NCBI RefSeq assembly: GCF_004310295.1
Contig: NZ_SISB01000020.1
Location: 46,914-110,913 of the forward strand
Length of the DNA stretch: 64,000 nucleotides
Direction of reading: 5' to 3'
Origin: Pseudomonas sp. BGI-2
GTDB lineage: Bacteria; Pseudomonadota; Gammaproteobacteria; Pseudomonadales; Pseudomonadaceae
The notes beneath the pieces are model-generated. The model ran no database searches and was not told the origin of the DNA. It saw only the letters and a program-made list of their open reading frames with translations. Below are positions 53,847 through 63,895 of the stretch, piece by piece. Every line of letters starts with the position of its first letter. The stretch's first letter is position 1. Position numbers and translations under genes: made by a program.

Positions 53847-54572
53847 ATGACTGAATCAAACGACACGCCTATCACGCCTGCAGAAGGCGAAGAGCGCCAA
53901 CACCGCCGCATCAAGAGCTTCGTGATGCGTGCCGGGCGCATGACCGAAGGCCAGCAAAAAGGCCTGGAGCAGGGCACGCCGCTGTTCGTCCTGCCGCTGG
54001 CTGACGCACCGGTGGACTTCGACCAGGTGTTCGGCCGCTCCGCGCCGCGCTCGCTGGAAATCGGTTTCGGCATGGGCCATTCGCTGCTGGAAATGGCCGC
54101 AGCCTCGCCGGAACAGGATTTCATTGGCGTGGAAGTTCACCGTCCGGGTGTCGGCGCGCTGCTCAATGGCGTGCTGACCCAGGGCTTGACCAACCTGCGG
54201 GTCTACGATTGCGACGCGATCGAAGTGCTCAACCGTTGCGTGGCCGACAACAGCCTCGATCGCCTGATGCTGTTTTTCCCGGACCCATGGCACAAGAGCC
54301 GTCACCACAAGCGCCGTATCGTTCAGGCGTCCTTCGCTGAACTGGTGCGCAGCAAGTTGAAAGTCGGCGGTGTATTGCACATGGCCACCGACTGGGAACC
54401 GTACGCCGAGTACATGCTGGAAGTGATGAACGTCGCACCGGGTTATCGCAACCTGGCAGAAGACGGCAAATGCGTCCCGCGCCCGACCGAGCGCCCGATC
54501 ACCAAGTTCGAACGCCGCGGCGAACGTCTTGGGCATGGCGTGTGGGACCTGAAGTTCGAAAAACAGTCCTAA
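53847..54572 (+). CDS. trmB: tRNA m7G46 methyltransferase
   Basis: A 241-residue SAM methyltransferase with [15 protein letters not shown], the tRNA/SAM block [21 protein letters not shown] and the C-terminal [22 protein letters not shown]. It is the last gene of the thiS-thiG-trmB unit and is followed by a REP pair. Confidence 0.96.
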   Translation: MTESNDTPITPAEGEERQHRRIKSFVMRAGRMTEGQQKGLEQGTPLFVLPLADAPVDFDQVFGRSAPRSLEIGFGMGHSLLEMAAASPEQDFIGVEVHRPGVGALLNGVLTQGLTNLRVYDCDAIEVLNRCVADNSLDRLMLFFPDPWHKSRHHKRRIVQASFAELVRSKLKVGGVLHMATDWEPYAEYMLEVMNVAPGYRNLAEDGKCVPRPTERPITKFERRGERLGHGVWDLKFEKQS

Positions 54573-54587
54573 GCCTTACGCAACACC

Positions 54588-54684
54588 CAATGTGGGAGCG
54601 GGCTTGCTCGCGAAGACGGTTAATCATTCAACAGTGATGTTGACTGACACGACGCCTTCGCGAGCAAGCCCGCTCCCACATTTG
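54588..54684. repeat. REP pair of the AATGTGGGAGCGGGCTTGC type
   Basis: Inverted arms CAATGTGGGAGCGGGCTTGC... and complement ending CCCACATTTG. The spacer holds TGTTGACTGACA. It is the same subtype as at 8841. Confidence 0.9.
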
Positions 54685-54756
54685 TTTTATGCAGTGTTCA
54701 AGATCAGCGTTGATCCGCCGAAAGATCTAGGTCCCCACTTGTAAAGGAAGACAGGT

Positions 54757-55548
54757 TTGAAAGTCATTTTCGTCTGCACGCTATTTTTAAGTCTGCTGTT
54801 TTCTGCAGCTTGCGAACGCGTTGTAACGCCCGATGAATACTTTGCACGCGCCCAGAGAGTGGCCGACAAATTCAAGCGTGAGGCCGATGAAAGGTTAAAG
54901 CTGGAGGCCGCCGGGGAATCTGCTTTCAAGTACAGTCCAGAGCAGCTGCGCAATGCGGAAGGTGATTTGGAAGCGCTCGTAGACAATCTGAAACGAGCGT
55001 CTGATGGCGGACACACTGGAGCAACGTACTTTTTGGCCAACCTGCAGGACAATCCGATGTTCTCTGAGCGCACGCGCAAGGAGGCGTGTGGCCTTTACCA
55101 AAAAGCCATGGACCAAGGCTTGCTGGCGGCTGCGGTTGGCTATTACCACTTGTGTGATAAGGCATACGAGAGGTTTGATCTGCACAACGCGGATCACCTG
55201 AAGTACTTGCAGTCGCTGGAACAGTTGCTGCAAAAGCCCGACGCCCATGGTGACGCCTATCCGTTACCGGCCAAGCATTCCGTGTGTTTCGTGGACGAAG
55301 CGGCGCCCTTGCCGGAGCAGGGTGTGCTGGCGGCCATGCAGGCTCGCGCCGTCGCGCTGGTCCTGACCGAAGATCAATACCGGGCCGAGGCCAATTACAT
55401 TCTGGCGCTGACGCGTGTAAACAAAGATGACCGGCCTGACAGTGTGAATATTGCCTATCTGGATGAAGCTGAAGCGTTGGGCTGCAACGACTTCCACGGG
55501 CTGAACGCCATGATGCGCAATGCAGTCAAGGTCGCCGCCAAGCAATAA
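54757..55548 (+). CDS. Exported protein of unknown function, possibly a lipoprotein
   Basis: A 263-residue protein starting with TTG 54757 behind AAGGAAG. The N-terminus (KVIFVCTLFLSLLFSAAC) is a signal sequence with C19 in a weak lipobox. The mature part is helical and contains Sel1-like blocks (GGHTGATYFLANLQDN, EACGLYQKAMDQGLLAAAVGYYHLCDKA), suggesting a short tetratricopeptide-type scaffold. I do not recognise a defined family. It is less GC-rich than its neighbours and is flanked by REP pairs on both sides, so it may be an accessory gene. Confidence 0.7.
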   Translation: MKVIFVCTLFLSLLFSAACERVVTPDEYFARAQRVADKFKREADERLKLEAAGESAFKYSPEQLRNAEGDLEALVDNLKRASDGGHTGATYFLANLQDNPMFSERTRKEACGLYQKAMDQGLLAAAVGYYHLCDKAYERFDLHNADHLKYLQSLEQLLQKPDAHGDAYPLPAKHSVCFVDEAAPLPEQGVLAAMQARAVALVLTEDQYRAEANYILALTRVNKDDRPDSVNIAYLDEAEALGCNDFHGLNAMMRNAVKVAAKQ

Positions 55549-55564
55549 AGGAATTCGCAATACC

Positions 55565-55671
55565 CAATGTGGGAGTGAGACCGGCTTGCCGGCGATAGCG
55601 TCATTACATTCAACATCTTCGTTGACTGTCAGACCGCTATCGCCGGCAAGCCGGTCTCACTCCCACATTTG
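55565..55671. repeat. REP pair, GTGAGACCGGCTTGCCGGCG subtype
   Basis: Inverted arms AATGTGGGAGTGAGACCGGC... and complement (GCCGGTCTCACTCCCACATT). It differs from the other REP subtypes in its core and lies between convergent genes. Confidence 0.88.
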
Positions 55672-55691
55672 TTTTGGGGTGTTTTCGAGAT

Positions 55692-56015
55692 TTAGCGGCG
55701 GTCTGCTACAACGCCAATCAACACCAGCACCACCAACAACACCGGCGCCAAGCTGTAGTTGTTGAACTGGCTCAGCCCTTTGATGATCCACGGCGTGGCG
55801 TAGATCAGTGCCACGCCGCTCCCGATCATGCACACCAGAGCGAGCAACGGTACTCGTAAGGCGCCGGCGATGCTGCCCAGGCGTTGGTCGACCCAGCCTT
55901 TGATGTCCGCGCCGAACAGCACCAGCAGGCAGCCCACCAGCGCCAGAGAGATTTCCGACAGGTTGCTGCGGCTCCAGCGGGAGACGGTGGCGAGCAGGTC
56001 GAGTATCAAATCCAT
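55692..56015 (-). CDS. DUF3392 membrane protein
   Basis: A 107-residue inner-membrane protein with three hydrophobic helices: ISLALVGCLLVLFGADI, LLALVCMIGSGVALIY and SLAPVLLVVLVLIGVV. It has the DUF3392 pattern DIKGWVDQRLGSIAGALRVPLLAL. The function is unknown. It ends the long minus-strand run, 22 bp behind hemW. Confidence 0.8.
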   Translation of the reverse strand: MDLILDLLATVSRWSRSNLSEISLALVGCLLVLFGADIKGWVDQRLGSIAGALRVPLLALVCMIGSGVALIYATPWIIKGLSQFNNYSLAPVLLVVLVLIGVVADRR

Positions 56016-56037
56016 TCGTTTTCCCCTAAGGCTGAAA

Positions 56038-57243
56038 TCAGCTCAGAAATGTTTGCAGCAAGTCATTGAGAAACAGCTGTCCGCGATCAGTCGCCGCCAG
56101 ACGTGACGGTTCGACCTGCAACAGGCCGCTTTGTTCGGCGACATGGCGGCCTTCGGCGAGGCTTTCCAGGCTCAGTCCGGTGCGTTCCGGATACAACCGC
56201 GATTCGACACCCTCGGTCAGACGCAAGGCATTCATCAGGAACTCGAAGGGCAGCTCTTCGTTGGTCAGCGCTTTCTCGCCAGCCTTGAAGCTTTTGGCCG
56301 GGTTCAGGTAATCCTTCGGCAGGCGAGTCTTCCAGGTGCGCACGATGCGCCCGTCCGGATGACTGAGCTTGCCGTGGGCGCCGGCACCGATGCCGATGAA
56401 GTCGCCGAAACTCCAGTAATTGAGGTTGTGCCGCGCCGCACGACCGGGCTGGGCATAGGCCGAGACTTCGTACTGCGCGTAACCGTGTTCGGCGAGCAGC
56501 GCCTGCCCGGCTTCCTGAATGTCCCACAACGTGTCGTCTTCCGGAAGCACAGGCGGCTGGTTCCAGAACACCGTGTTCGGCTCCAGCGTCAGCTGATACC
56601 AGGACAGATGCGTCGGCTTCAGAGCGATGGCTTGGCGCAGGTCGCTCAACGCATCATCCAGCGACTGATCCGGCAAGCCGTGCATCAAGTCCAGATTGAA
56701 GTTGTCGAACCCGGCCTGACGCGCCATGCCGGCGGCGCGCACAGCTTCGTCACCGTTGTGAATTCGTCCCAGCGCTTTGAGTTTCTCTTCCTGAAAGCTC
56801 TGGATGCCGATCGACAGACGATTGATGCCCAGCGCGCGGTAGGCGAGGAATTTCTCCTGCTCGAACGTTCCGGGATTGGCTTCCAGGGTGATTTCGATGT
56901 CACTGGCAAACGGAATGCGCTGCTCGACGCCTTTGAGCAACCGGCCCAGGGCCTCGGCACTGAACAGGCTCGGTGTGCCGCCTCCGAAGAAGATCGAACT
57001 CAACTTGCGACCGTAGACCGCGTGCAAATCCTGGTCGAGATCAGCCAGCAACGCGTCGACATACTCTTCTTCCGGCAGCACCGGGCTGGCGGTGTGGGAG
57101 TTGAAGTCGCAATAAGGGCATTTGCGCACACACCACGGGATGTGGATGTACAACGCCAGGGGCGGCAGCACGGGGAGCGCGGCCCGGGGCGATGATGCGG
57201 CACCGCCGAAAATCAGCGGTGACGCGGATGATTCGTGGGTCAT
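56038..57243 (-). CDS. hemW: Radical SAM haem chaperone
   Basis: 401 residues. The radical-SAM cluster motif [10 protein letters not shown] follows [19 protein letters not shown], the HemN-like [11 protein letters not shown] and [12 protein letters not shown] are also present. It lacks the N-terminal region of coproporphyrinogen oxidase HemN, so HemW is preferred. Its ATG overlaps the rdgB stop (ATGA). The frame is open to 57336, but residues before MTHESSAS are antisense-like. Confidence 0.93.
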   Translation of the reverse strand: MTHESSASPLIFGGAASSPRAALPVLPPLALYIHIPWCVRKCPYCDFNSHTASPVLPEEEYVDALLADLDQDLHAVYGRKLSSIFFGGGTPSLFSAEALGRLLKGVEQRIPFASDIEITLEANPGTFEQEKFLAYRALGINRLSIGIQSFQEEKLKALGRIHNGDEAVRAAGMARQAGFDNFNLDLMHGLPDQSLDDALSDLRQAIALKPTHLSWYQLTLEPNTVFWNQPPVLPEDDTLWDIQEAGQALLAEHGYAQYEVSAYAQPGRAARHNLNYWSFGDFIGIGAGAHGKLSHPDGRIVRTWKTRLPKDYLNPAKSFKAGEKALTNEELPFEFLMNALRLTEGVESRLYPERTGLSLESLAEGRHVAEQSGLLQVEPSRLAATDRGQLFLNDLLQTFLS

Positions 57244-57836
57244 TTCAAGCCCAGACGCTGGCGCAGCAGATCCATTGCACGGGCGCGGTGGCTGATGAGG
57301 TTCTTGTCGCTCGGGTTCAGCTCGGCGCTGGAACAATCGCGCTCCGGCACCCAGAACAGCGGATCGTAGCCAAAACCATGCTCACCACTGGCGGCTGCCA
57401 GGATGCGTCCGTGCCACAGGCCTTCGCAGAGGATCGGCAACGGATCGTCAGCATGGCGCACCAACGCCAGCACACAAACGAACTGCGCACCGCGTTCGGC
57501 TTCCGGTACATCTTTCAACACGTCGAGCAGCTTGGCGTTGTTCGCCGCATCGCCCTGACCGTCAGCGTAACGAGCCGAGTAGATCCCCGGCGCGCCGCCA
57601 AGGAAATCCACCGCCAGCCCGGAATCGTCGGCCAGCGCCGGCAGACCAGAGATGCGCGCGGCATTGCGGGCCTTGAGGATGGCGTTCTCGACGAACGACA
57701 GGCCGGTTTCTTCAGGCTCGACACTGCTGAACTCGCCGATCGAGCGCAATTGCACCGACTCGCCGAGCATGGCCTGGAGTTCCTTGAGTTTGCCGGCGTT
57801 ATGGCTGGCCAGTACGAGTTGCGTGAAGTTGATCAT
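57240..57836 (-). CDS. rdgB: XTP/dITP pyrophosphatase
   Basis: House-cleaning nucleotidase that removes non-canonical purine triphosphates. 198 residues with the starting [62 protein letters not shown] and SHRARAM. It overlaps both neighbours by 4 bp (ATGA), so translation is coupled. Confidence 0.96.
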   Translation of the reverse strand: MINFTQLVLASHNAGKLKELQAMLGESVQLRSIGEFSSVEPEETGLSFVENAILKARNAARISGLPALADDSGLAVDFLGGAPGIYSARYADGQGDAANNAKLLDVLKDVPEAERGAQFVCVLALVRHADDPLPILCEGLWHGRILAAASGEHGFGYDPLFWVPERDCSSAELNPSDKNLISHRARAMDLLRQRLGLK

Positions 57837-58267
57837 TCGCCGGGGAAAAGCTCTTGGTTGAAATTGATGGTGTTGGTTTTATCGCCGTTCTGCACCTTGA
57901 TCTCGAAGGTGCGGACTTCCTGCTGATCGACCGGGAACTGGGCGATGTAGTAGATCGCGCCTTGCTCGGTGATCTGTTTGAATTTCAGCGGCACACTTTG
58001 GCTGGTCAGGTCTTTGACCGTTCCACTGACTTGAGCCATCAGCGGTTTGCCTTCCTTGATCACCGAAACGTTGATCACACCTTGGTTCTTGCTGCGGGTG
58101 AGCTCCGCGGCTTTAGCGATATCGGGTGTCAGGAAGGTAGAGTTGAAGGTGTTGTAATGCACCGTCACATCGCCAAACTTTTCCTGACGATCACCTTTGA
58201 TGACGTCGGCGGCCATGGCGGTGACGCTCAGGCAGGCAGTAAGTACAAACAGCGCTAGACGACCCAT
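57833..58267 (-). CDS. DUF4426 periplasmic protein
   Basis: A 144-residue protein with a signal peptide ([16 protein letters not shown]) and the DUF4426 pattern [38 protein letters not shown], a beta-rich domain. The function is unknown. It is conserved between metW and rdgB in pseudomonads (from memory). Confidence 0.85.
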   Translation of the reverse strand: MGRLALFVLTACLSVTAMAADVIKGDRQEKFGDVTVHYNTFNSTFLTPDIAKAAELTRSKNQGVINVSVIKEGKPLMAQVSGTVKDLTSQSVPLKFKQITEQGAIYYIAQFPVDQQEVRTFEIKVQNGDKTNTINFNQELFPGE

Positions 58268-58293
58268 GTTCGTTCTCCTTGGAATGTCGTGGT

Positions 58294-58914
58294 TCAGACC
58301 GCGATTTTGTGATCCTGCAACCCTGGGCTGCTGACGCGGTAAATACCGATTTCACCTAATAGATTAGGCCATAGCTTACTGGCCCACCCGTGTCGATGCT
58401 GTTGATCCACGGCAAGGCGATCAATGACCCTCGCTTCACGTTCGCGGCACAACGCTTCAAAGTCTTCGAAGGTGCAGAAGTGAATGTTCGGCGTGTTGTA
58501 CCAGGTGTACGGGAGAAAATCGGATACCGGCATCCGACCCTTGCTCGCCAGGTACCAGCGGCAACGCCAGTGACCGAAGTTGGGGAAGGTGATGATGCAC
58601 TGGCGGCCGACCCGCAGCATTTCGTCGAGGATCTTGTCCGGGTAATGCACCGCTTGCAGCGCCTGGGTCATGACTACGACGTCGAAGCTGTTGCTGGCGA
58701 AGTTGCCCAGGCCCTTGTCCAGGTCCTGCTCGATGACGTTGATGCCTTTGGCCACGCACTCGGCGATATTGTCCGGGTCGTTTTCCAGGCCATAGCCGGT
58801 GACTTGCTTGTTGTCCCGCAGCCAGGTCAGCAGCTCACCGTCGCCGCAACCGAGGTCGAGCACGCGGCTGCCGGCGGGGATCCATTCCTGGATGATTTCC
58901 AGATCAGCTCTCAT
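58294..58914 (-). CDS. metW: MetW methionine-synthesis protein
   Basis: A 206-residue protein with a methyltransferase-like fold (SRVLDLGCGDGELLTWLRD, IEQDLDKGLGNFASNSFDVVVMTQALQAVHYPD). MetW supports MetX in homoserine acylation. It follows metX by 7 bp. Confidence 0.94.
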   Translation of the reverse strand: MRADLEIIQEWIPAGSRVLDLGCGDGELLTWLRDNKQVTGYGLENDPDNIAECVAKGINVIEQDLDKGLGNFASNSFDVVVMTQALQAVHYPDKILDEMLRVGRQCIITFPNFGHWRCRWYLASKGRMPVSDFLPYTWYNTPNIHFCTFEDFEALCREREARVIDRLAVDQQHRHGWASKLWPNLLGEIGIYRVSSPGLQDHKIAV

Positions 58915-58921
58915 GGCTTTC

Positions 58922-60061
58922 TCACAACGTAATACGGTTCATGTAATTGCTGAACGCCTGCAAGTATCGCGGGATCGGAATCAGGAAGGCGTCGTGGCCT
59001 TGCGGAGCATCGATCTCCAGGTAGCAGACGTCTTTCCTGGCCGCCATCAGCGCGTCCACCAGTTCCCGCGAGCGGGCAGGGGAGAAGCGCCAGTCGGTGG
59101 TGAAAGACATCACGCAGAACTTGGCCTGGGCATTGGCGAAGGTTTTCGCCAGGTCGTCGTCAAAGTTGGCTGCCGGGTCGAAGTAATCCAGCGCCTTGGT
59201 CATCAGCAGGTACGTGTTGGCGTCGAAACGCCCGGAGAACTCTTCGCCCTGATAACGCAGGTAGCTTTCGACCTGGAACTCGACGCTGTGGAAGTCGTAG
59301 TTGAGCTTTTCGCTCTTGAGGCCACGGCCGAATTTTTCGCCCATCGAGTCATCGGACAGGTAAGTGATGTGCCCGACCATCCGCGCCAGCATCAAGCCGC
59401 GCTTGGGGATCACGCCCGCCTCCTGGAACGAACCGCCGTGGAATTCGGGGTCGGTGAGGATCGCCTGACGCGCCACTTCGTTGAAGGCGATGTTCTGCGC
59501 CGACAGTTTGGGGGCCGAGGCGATGGCCAGGCAGTGGCGAATGCGATCGGGGTAGGTGATGCTCCACTGCATCGCCTGCATGCCGCCGAGACTGCCGCCG
59601 ATCACGGCGGCCCATTGGCTGATGCCGATCCGGTCGGCCAGGCGCGCCTGACTGTGAACCCAGTCTTCCACGGTCAATACCGGGAAGTCGGCGCCGAAGG
59701 GCTTGCCGGTCTCCGGGTTGACGCTGCTCGGGCCGGTGGAGCCGTTGCAGCCGCCGAGGTTGTTCAGGCTGACCACAAAGAACTTGTTGGTGTCGATCGG
59801 CTTGCCGGGGCCGATGCAGCTGTCCCACCAACCGGGCTTGCGGTCGTCGGGGCTGTGGAAGCCGGCAGCGTGGTGGTGACCCGACAGGGCGTGGCAGATC
59901 AGCACGGCGTTGCTCGCCGTGGCGTTCAGCGTGCCGTAAGTTTCGTAGATCAGGTCATAAGCTGGGAGCGAACGGCCGCAGGCCAGGGCCAGGGGTTCAC
60001 TGAAGTGCGCCACTTGCGGCGTCACCAGACCAACAGAATCGGCGGGAAAGGCAGTTGGCAT
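58922..60061 (-). CDS. metX: Homoserine O-acyltransferase
   Basis: Alpha/beta hydrolase-fold acyltransferase that activates homoserine for methionine synthesis. 379 residues with [14 protein letters not shown], the nucleophile elbow [24 protein letters not shown] and the His of GHDAFLIP. In pseudomonads MetX is thought to use succinyl-CoA despite its family name (from memory); the sequence alone does not settle the acyl donor. Confidence 0.94.
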   Translation of the reverse strand: MPTAFPADSVGLVTPQVAHFSEPLALACGRSLPAYDLIYETYGTLNATASNAVLICHALSGHHHAAGFHSPDDRKPGWWDSCIGPGKPIDTNKFFVVSLNNLGGCNGSTGPSSVNPETGKPFGADFPVLTVEDWVHSQARLADRIGISQWAAVIGGSLGGMQAMQWSITYPDRIRHCLAIASAPKLSAQNIAFNEVARQAILTDPEFHGGSFQEAGVIPKRGLMLARMVGHITYLSDDSMGEKFGRGLKSEKLNYDFHSVEFQVESYLRYQGEEFSGRFDANTYLLMTKALDYFDPAANFDDDLAKTFANAQAKFCVMSFTTDWRFSPARSRELVDALMAARKDVCYLEIDAPQGHDAFLIPIPRYLQAFSNYMNRITL

Positions 60062-60161
60062 CGACCCTGCTCTCGTTGAAATGAGGCGTAAGTCTAAAGA
60101 CCGCTGCCCCTAGCAGCAAGCAAAGGGCTTGGCTGATTTTCCTGTCAGACCGGGGGGCGGC

Positions 60162-60228
60162 ATTCGCGGGCAAGCCTCGCTCCTACAGGACTTATGCGAT
60201 CCCCTGTAGGAGCGAGGCTTGCTCGCGA
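60162..60228. repeat. REP pair upstream of metX
   Basis: Inverted arms TTCGCGGGCAAGCCTCGCT and GGAGCGAGGCTTGCTCGCGA with a short spacer. It splits yggU from metX inside the minus-strand run. Confidence 0.88.
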
Positions 60229-60243
60229 TGAACGATGACGCGG

Positions 60244-60540
60244 TTAGCCTGCTGGGCGCAGCAGATCAGGCAAATCCGGCAGCTTCTTCGGCGAACAGAT
60301 CCGCACCCGCTTCTGCCGGTTCAACTCACCGCTGAGCAAACTGACCTGACTCTTGGAAACCCCAAACGCCTTCGCCAGGAACGCCATCAGATACGCATTG
60401 GCTTTACCTTCAACCGGCGGCGCCGTCAGGCGGATCTTCAGTCGATCACCGTGCAGCCCGCAGAAATCATCGCTGCGGGCCGCCGGTTGCAGGTGACAAT
60501 CCAGAATCAGGTCATCACCGTCCCAGCGAAAGTAGCTCAT
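60244..60540 (-). CDS. DUF167 (YggU) protein
   Basis: A 98-residue small soluble protein with the DUF167 pattern VQPAARSD-like (LQPAARSDDFCGLHGDRLKIRLTAPPVEGKANAYLMAFLAKAFGV). The function is unknown. Its start overlaps the yggT stop by one base. Confidence 0.9.
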   Translation of the reverse strand: MSYFRWDGDDLILDCHLQPAARSDDFCGLHGDRLKIRLTAPPVEGKANAYLMAFLAKAFGVSKSQVSLLSGELNRQKRVRICSPKKLPDLPDLLRPAG

Positions 60541-61130
60541 CAGATCAGGCCGAGCAGCCCCTGCGGCATTAAGGCAAAGTGCGCGAGGCGCGGGATCAGC
60601 CAGCTTTGCAGCAACTGGATCACGATAAACGCGAAGATCGGCGAGATGTCGAGGCCGCCCAGGTTCGGAATGATCCGACGGAACGGGGCGAGTACCGGTT
60701 CAGTAATCTGCGCGACCAGCTCTGCGCCCGGATTGTGGCTCCCCGGGGCGACCCAGGACAGAATCACGCTGATGATCATCGCCCAGAACACAATGTTCAA
60801 GAACAACGAGAAGAGGGCGATCAGCGCCCACGGCACCAGGAACAGCCAGTCGACCATGAAGCCTTTGAGCAGCAGGATCACCGCGATCAGCAGCATTTGA
60901 ATGATCAGCGCCAACACCAGTGACGACATGTCCAGCCCGAACATGCTCGGGATGACCCGGCGCAGAGGCTTGAGCAGCGGCTGAGTCGCCTTCACGATGA
61001 ACTGGCAGAGCGGGTTGTAGAAGTTCGCCCGAACCAGTTGCAGGATGAAGCGCATCAGCACGATCAGCAGGTACAGGCTGCCCAGGGTTTTAATTATGAA
61101 AATGGCAGCGTCATTGAGTCCAAGCATCAT
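60540..61130 (-). CDS. YggT-family membrane protein
   Basis: A 196-residue protein with two copies of the YggT module: first NFYNPLCQFIVKATQPLLKPLRRVIP, second HNPGAELVAQITEPVLAPFRRIIPNLGGLDISPIFAFIVI. Each is followed by hydrophobic helices. Family members are linked to osmotic or membrane homeostasis and cell division, but the role is not firm. It lies 21 bp behind proC. Confidence 0.9.
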   Translation of the reverse strand: MMLGLNDAAIFIIKTLGSLYLLIVLMRFILQLVRANFYNPLCQFIVKATQPLLKPLRRVIPSMFGLDMSSLVLALIIQMLLIAVILLLKGFMVDWLFLVPWALIALFSLFLNIVFWAMIISVILSWVAPGSHNPGAELVAQITEPVLAPFRRIIPNLGGLDISPIFAFIVIQLLQSWLIPRLAHFALMPQGLLGLI

Positions 61131-61151
61131 TGATTCCTTTGTAAGAGCTGA

Positions 61152-61970
61152 TTAGCGGCCAAGTTGCTCAGCCATCTCGGCCGAGCGGTGCGCAGCGGCG
61201 CCGAGTGCTTTTTCCACCAGCGATTCGAAGCCGCCGGCCTGGAACGATTTGATTGCAGCTTCCGTGGTGCCCGCAGGCGAAGTCACGCGACGACGCAATT
61301 CTGCGGCGTCGACATCGCTGGCCACGGCCATGTGCGCGGCGCCCAACGCGGTTTGCACGGTCAATTGTGCGGCGATGTCCGCCGGCAGGCCGAGCTTCAC
61401 GCCGGCGGCGGTCATCGCTTCAATCAGCAAAAAGAAGTACGCCGGGCCGCTGCCCGAAACGGCGGTGACCGCGTCCAGTTGCTGCTCTTCGTTCAGCCAC
61501 AGGGCAATGCCGACGGCCGACAACAGTTCTTCAGCTTGCTGGCGTTGTTCAGCATTTACTTCGGCCGTGGCAAACAAACCGCTTACGCCCTGACGCAGCA
61601 GTGCCGGGGTGTTGGGCATGCAGCGCACGATCGGCTGGGCGCCGAGCCAGTTGTTCATGCTGGCGCAGGTAATGCCGGCGGCGATCGAGACCACCAGTTG
61701 ATTCGGCTTCAGGCTTGGGCGAATCGCTTCGCACACGGCTTTCATCGCCTGGGGCTTTACTGCCAGCACGACGACGTCTGCGTCTTGAATGGCATCGGCG
61801 TTGTCGGCGAAAACTTCAACGCCGTGTTCGGCCTGCACGTTGGCGCGGGTTTCGGCGCCCGGGTCGCTGGCGCGGATCTGTGCGGCGTCCAGACCTTTGG
61901 CGCGCAGGCCGCCGATCAGGCTGGCGGCCATGTTTCCGGCACCGATAAAGGCAATACGAGTCTTGCTCAT
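61152..61970 (-). CDS. proC: Pyrroline-5-carboxylate reductase
   Basis: Last step of proline synthesis. 272 residues with the NADPH motif IAFIGAGNMAASLIGGL, VVLAVKPQAM, RCMPNTPALLRQGVSGL and the C-terminal signature VSGSGPAYFFLLIEAM and SPAGTTEAAIKSF. Confidence 0.97.
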   Translation of the reverse strand: MSKTRIAFIGAGNMAASLIGGLRAKGLDAAQIRASDPGAETRANVQAEHGVEVFADNADAIQDADVVVLAVKPQAMKAVCEAIRPSLKPNQLVVSIAAGITCASMNNWLGAQPIVRCMPNTPALLRQGVSGLFATAEVNAEQRQQAEELLSAVGIALWLNEEQQLDAVTAVSGSGPAYFFLLIEAMTAAGVKLGLPADIAAQLTVQTALGAAHMAVASDVDAAELRRRVTSPAGTTEAAIKSFQAGGFESLVEKALGAAAHRSAEMAEQLGR

Positions 61971-61994
61971 GTCAGGTCCTTATAAAGAGAGGAG

Positions 61995-62693
61995 TCAGCC
62001 ATTGTTTACTGGCTGGCCGTAGTCGCGGGCGCCAAACAGGGCTGTTCCGATGCGGACCCAGGTGGCGCCCATGGCGATGGCCGACTCGAGGTCGTGGCTC
62101 ATGCCCATGGAAAGTGTGTCGAGCGGCAGGTTCAGGCTGGCTTGCAGGCTTTGCACGGCTGCAAAAGCAGCGTCCTGGACAGCGCGATCTTCAGTCGGCT
62201 CAGGGATCGCCATCAACCCGCGCAGCTTGATGCGCGGCAATTCGCTGATGGCTTTGGCCAAGGCCGGCAGGTCGGCCGGGGTGCAGCCGGATTTGCTGGC
62301 TTCACCGCTGACGTTGACCTGGATGCAAATGTTCAAGGGAGGCAGATCGGCAGGGCGTTGTTCGGAGAGGCGTTGTGCGATTTTCAAGCGATCCACGGAA
62401 TGCACCCAGGCGAAGTGCTCGGCGATAGCGCGAGTCTTGTTCGATTGAATGGGGCCGATGAAGTGCCAGATCAAGGGCAGGTCGGCCAATTCGAGCTGTT
62501 TGCTCAGGGCCTCCTGCAGGTAATTCTCGCCAAAGTCACGAATCCCGGCGGCGTGGGCTTCGCGCAGGGCCTCGGCGGGCTTGGTCTTGCTCACGGCCAA
62601 TAGTTGAACGCTGTGTTCGTCACGGTGGGCGGCGAGGGCGGCGGCACGGATGCGCGAACTAACCTGAATAATGTTGTCTGCTATCGTGGACAT
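61995..62693 (-). CDS. PLP-homeostasis protein (YggS/PLPBP)
   Basis: A 232-residue PLP-binding TIM-barrel protein without known catalysis. The Lys of LLAVSKTKP holds PLP. The family blocks FGENYLQEAL, WHFIGPIQSNKTRAI, IQVNVSGEASKSG and SMGMSHDLESAIAMGATWVRIGTALFG are all present. It is the first gene of the minus-strand run and is divergent from pilT across 57 bp. Confidence 0.96.
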   Translation of the reverse strand: MSTIADNIIQVSSRIRAAALAAHRDEHSVQLLAVSKTKPAEALREAHAAGIRDFGENYLQEALSKQLELADLPLIWHFIGPIQSNKTRAIAEHFAWVHSVDRLKIAQRLSEQRPADLPPLNICIQVNVSGEASKSGCTPADLPALAKAISELPRIKLRGLMAIPEPTEDRAVQDAAFAAVQSLQASLNLPLDTLSMGMSHDLESAIAMGATWVRIGTALFGARDYGQPVNNG

Positions 62694-62750
62694 TCAAGAG
62701 GCGCCAGCGGGTCTGAGGTTGGCGGCATTCTACTGGAATTGAGGAGCGCT

Positions 62751-63785
62751 ATGGATATCACTGAGCTGCTGGCCTTCAGCGCTAAACAGGGCGCGTCCGA
62801 CCTGCACCTGTCTGCCGGTCTGCCACCGATGATTCGCGTTGACGGTGATGTGCGGCGTATCAACCTGCCGGCCCTGGACCACAAACAGGTGCATGAACTG
62901 ATCTACGACATCATGAACGACACCCAGCGGGTGGACTTCGAGAAACACCTGGAAACTGATTTTTCCTTCGAAGTGCCCGGTGTGGCGCGTTTCCGGGTCA
63001 ATGCCTTCAACCAGAATCGGGGTGCAGGCGCGGTGTTCCGGACCATTCCGTCGAAGGTTCTGAGCATGGACGACCTCGGCATGGGCGACGTGTTTCGCAA
63101 GATTACCGAGGCCCCGCGCGGTCTGGTACTGGTGACCGGCCCCACCGGTTCCGGCAAGTCCACCACCCTGGCGGCGATGATCGATTACCTCAACAACCAT
63201 CGCCATCACCACATCCTCACCATCGAAGACCCGATCGAGTTCGTCCACGAATCGCGCAAATGCCTGATCAATCAGCGCGAAGTCCATCGCGACACCCGCA
63301 GCTTTGCCACGGCCCTGCGCTCGGCGCTGCGGGAAGACCCGGACGTGATTCTGGTGGGGGAGATGCGTGATCTGGAGACCATCCGCCTGGCGCTGACCGC
63401 CGCTGAGACGGGTCACCTGGTGTTCGGTACGCTGCACACTACGTCAGCAGCGAAGACCATCGACCGGGTGGTGGATGTGTTTCCGGGGGACGAGAAGTCG
63501 ATGGTGCGTTCGATGCTGTCCGAGTCGTTGCTGGCGGTGGTGTCGCAGACCCTGATCAAGAAGATCGGCGGCGGGCGCATTGCGGCACACGAAATCATGC
63601 TCGGCACCTCGGCGATCCGTAACCTGATCCGCGAAGACAAGGTGGCGCAGATGTACTCGTCGATTCAGACCGGGGGCAACCTGGGGATGCAGACGCTGGA
63701 CATGTGCTTGAAGGATTTGGTGACCAAGGGTTTGATCAGCCGGGAGCATGCGCGGGAGAAGGCGCGGTCACCGGATAATTTCTGA
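62751..63785 (+). CDS. pilT: Type IV pilus retraction ATPase
   Basis: Hexameric motor that disassembles pilin for twitching. 344 residues with the N-terminal PAS-like domain (MDITELLAFSAKQGASDLHLSAGLPPMIRVDG), Walker A GPTGSGKSTTLAAM, the Asp box HHILTIEDPIEF, Walker B DVILVGEMRD, the His box GHLVFGTLHT and the C-terminal AIRNLIREDK motif needed for retraction. I start at ATG 62751; the frame is open to 62604. pilU usually follows, but here an interrupted REP and probable transposase come next. Confidence 0.96.
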   Translation: MDITELLAFSAKQGASDLHLSAGLPPMIRVDGDVRRINLPALDHKQVHELIYDIMNDTQRVDFEKHLETDFSFEVPGVARFRVNAFNQNRGAGAVFRTIPSKVLSMDDLGMGDVFRKITEAPRGLVLVTGPTGSGKSTTLAAMIDYLNNHRHHHILTIEDPIEFVHESRKCLINQREVHRDTRSFATALRSALREDPDVILVGEMRDLETIRLALTAAETGHLVFGTLHTTSAAKTIDRVVDVFPGDEKSMVRSMLSESLLAVVSQTLIKKIGGGRIAAHEIMLGTSAIRNLIREDKVAQMYSSIQTGGNLGMQTLDMCLKDLVTKGLISREHAREKARSPDNF

Positions 63786-63799
63786 GGAGTCAGAAACGC

Positions 63800-63880
63800 C
63801 TTCGCGGGCAAGTCGGATCGCCGCGCCGCTCGCTCCTACAGGTCATGCGCCATTTTTTGCGGTACATGTTTAACCTGTAG
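63800..63880. repeat. REP pair, long-arm variant, cut in its right arm
   Basis: The left arm TTCGCGGGCAAGTCGGATCG...GCTCGCTCCTACAG (63800-63840) matches the variant at 5146. The right arm begins CTGTAG (63875-63880) and then stops matching, so the expected GAGCGAGC is missing. Confidence 0.75.
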
Positions 63881-63895
63881 ATACTCTGTTCACGG

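Noticed and set aside
58799..60079. 426-codon plus-strand frame over metX
   Set aside because: Shadow frame; MetX motifs are unambiguous on the minus strand.
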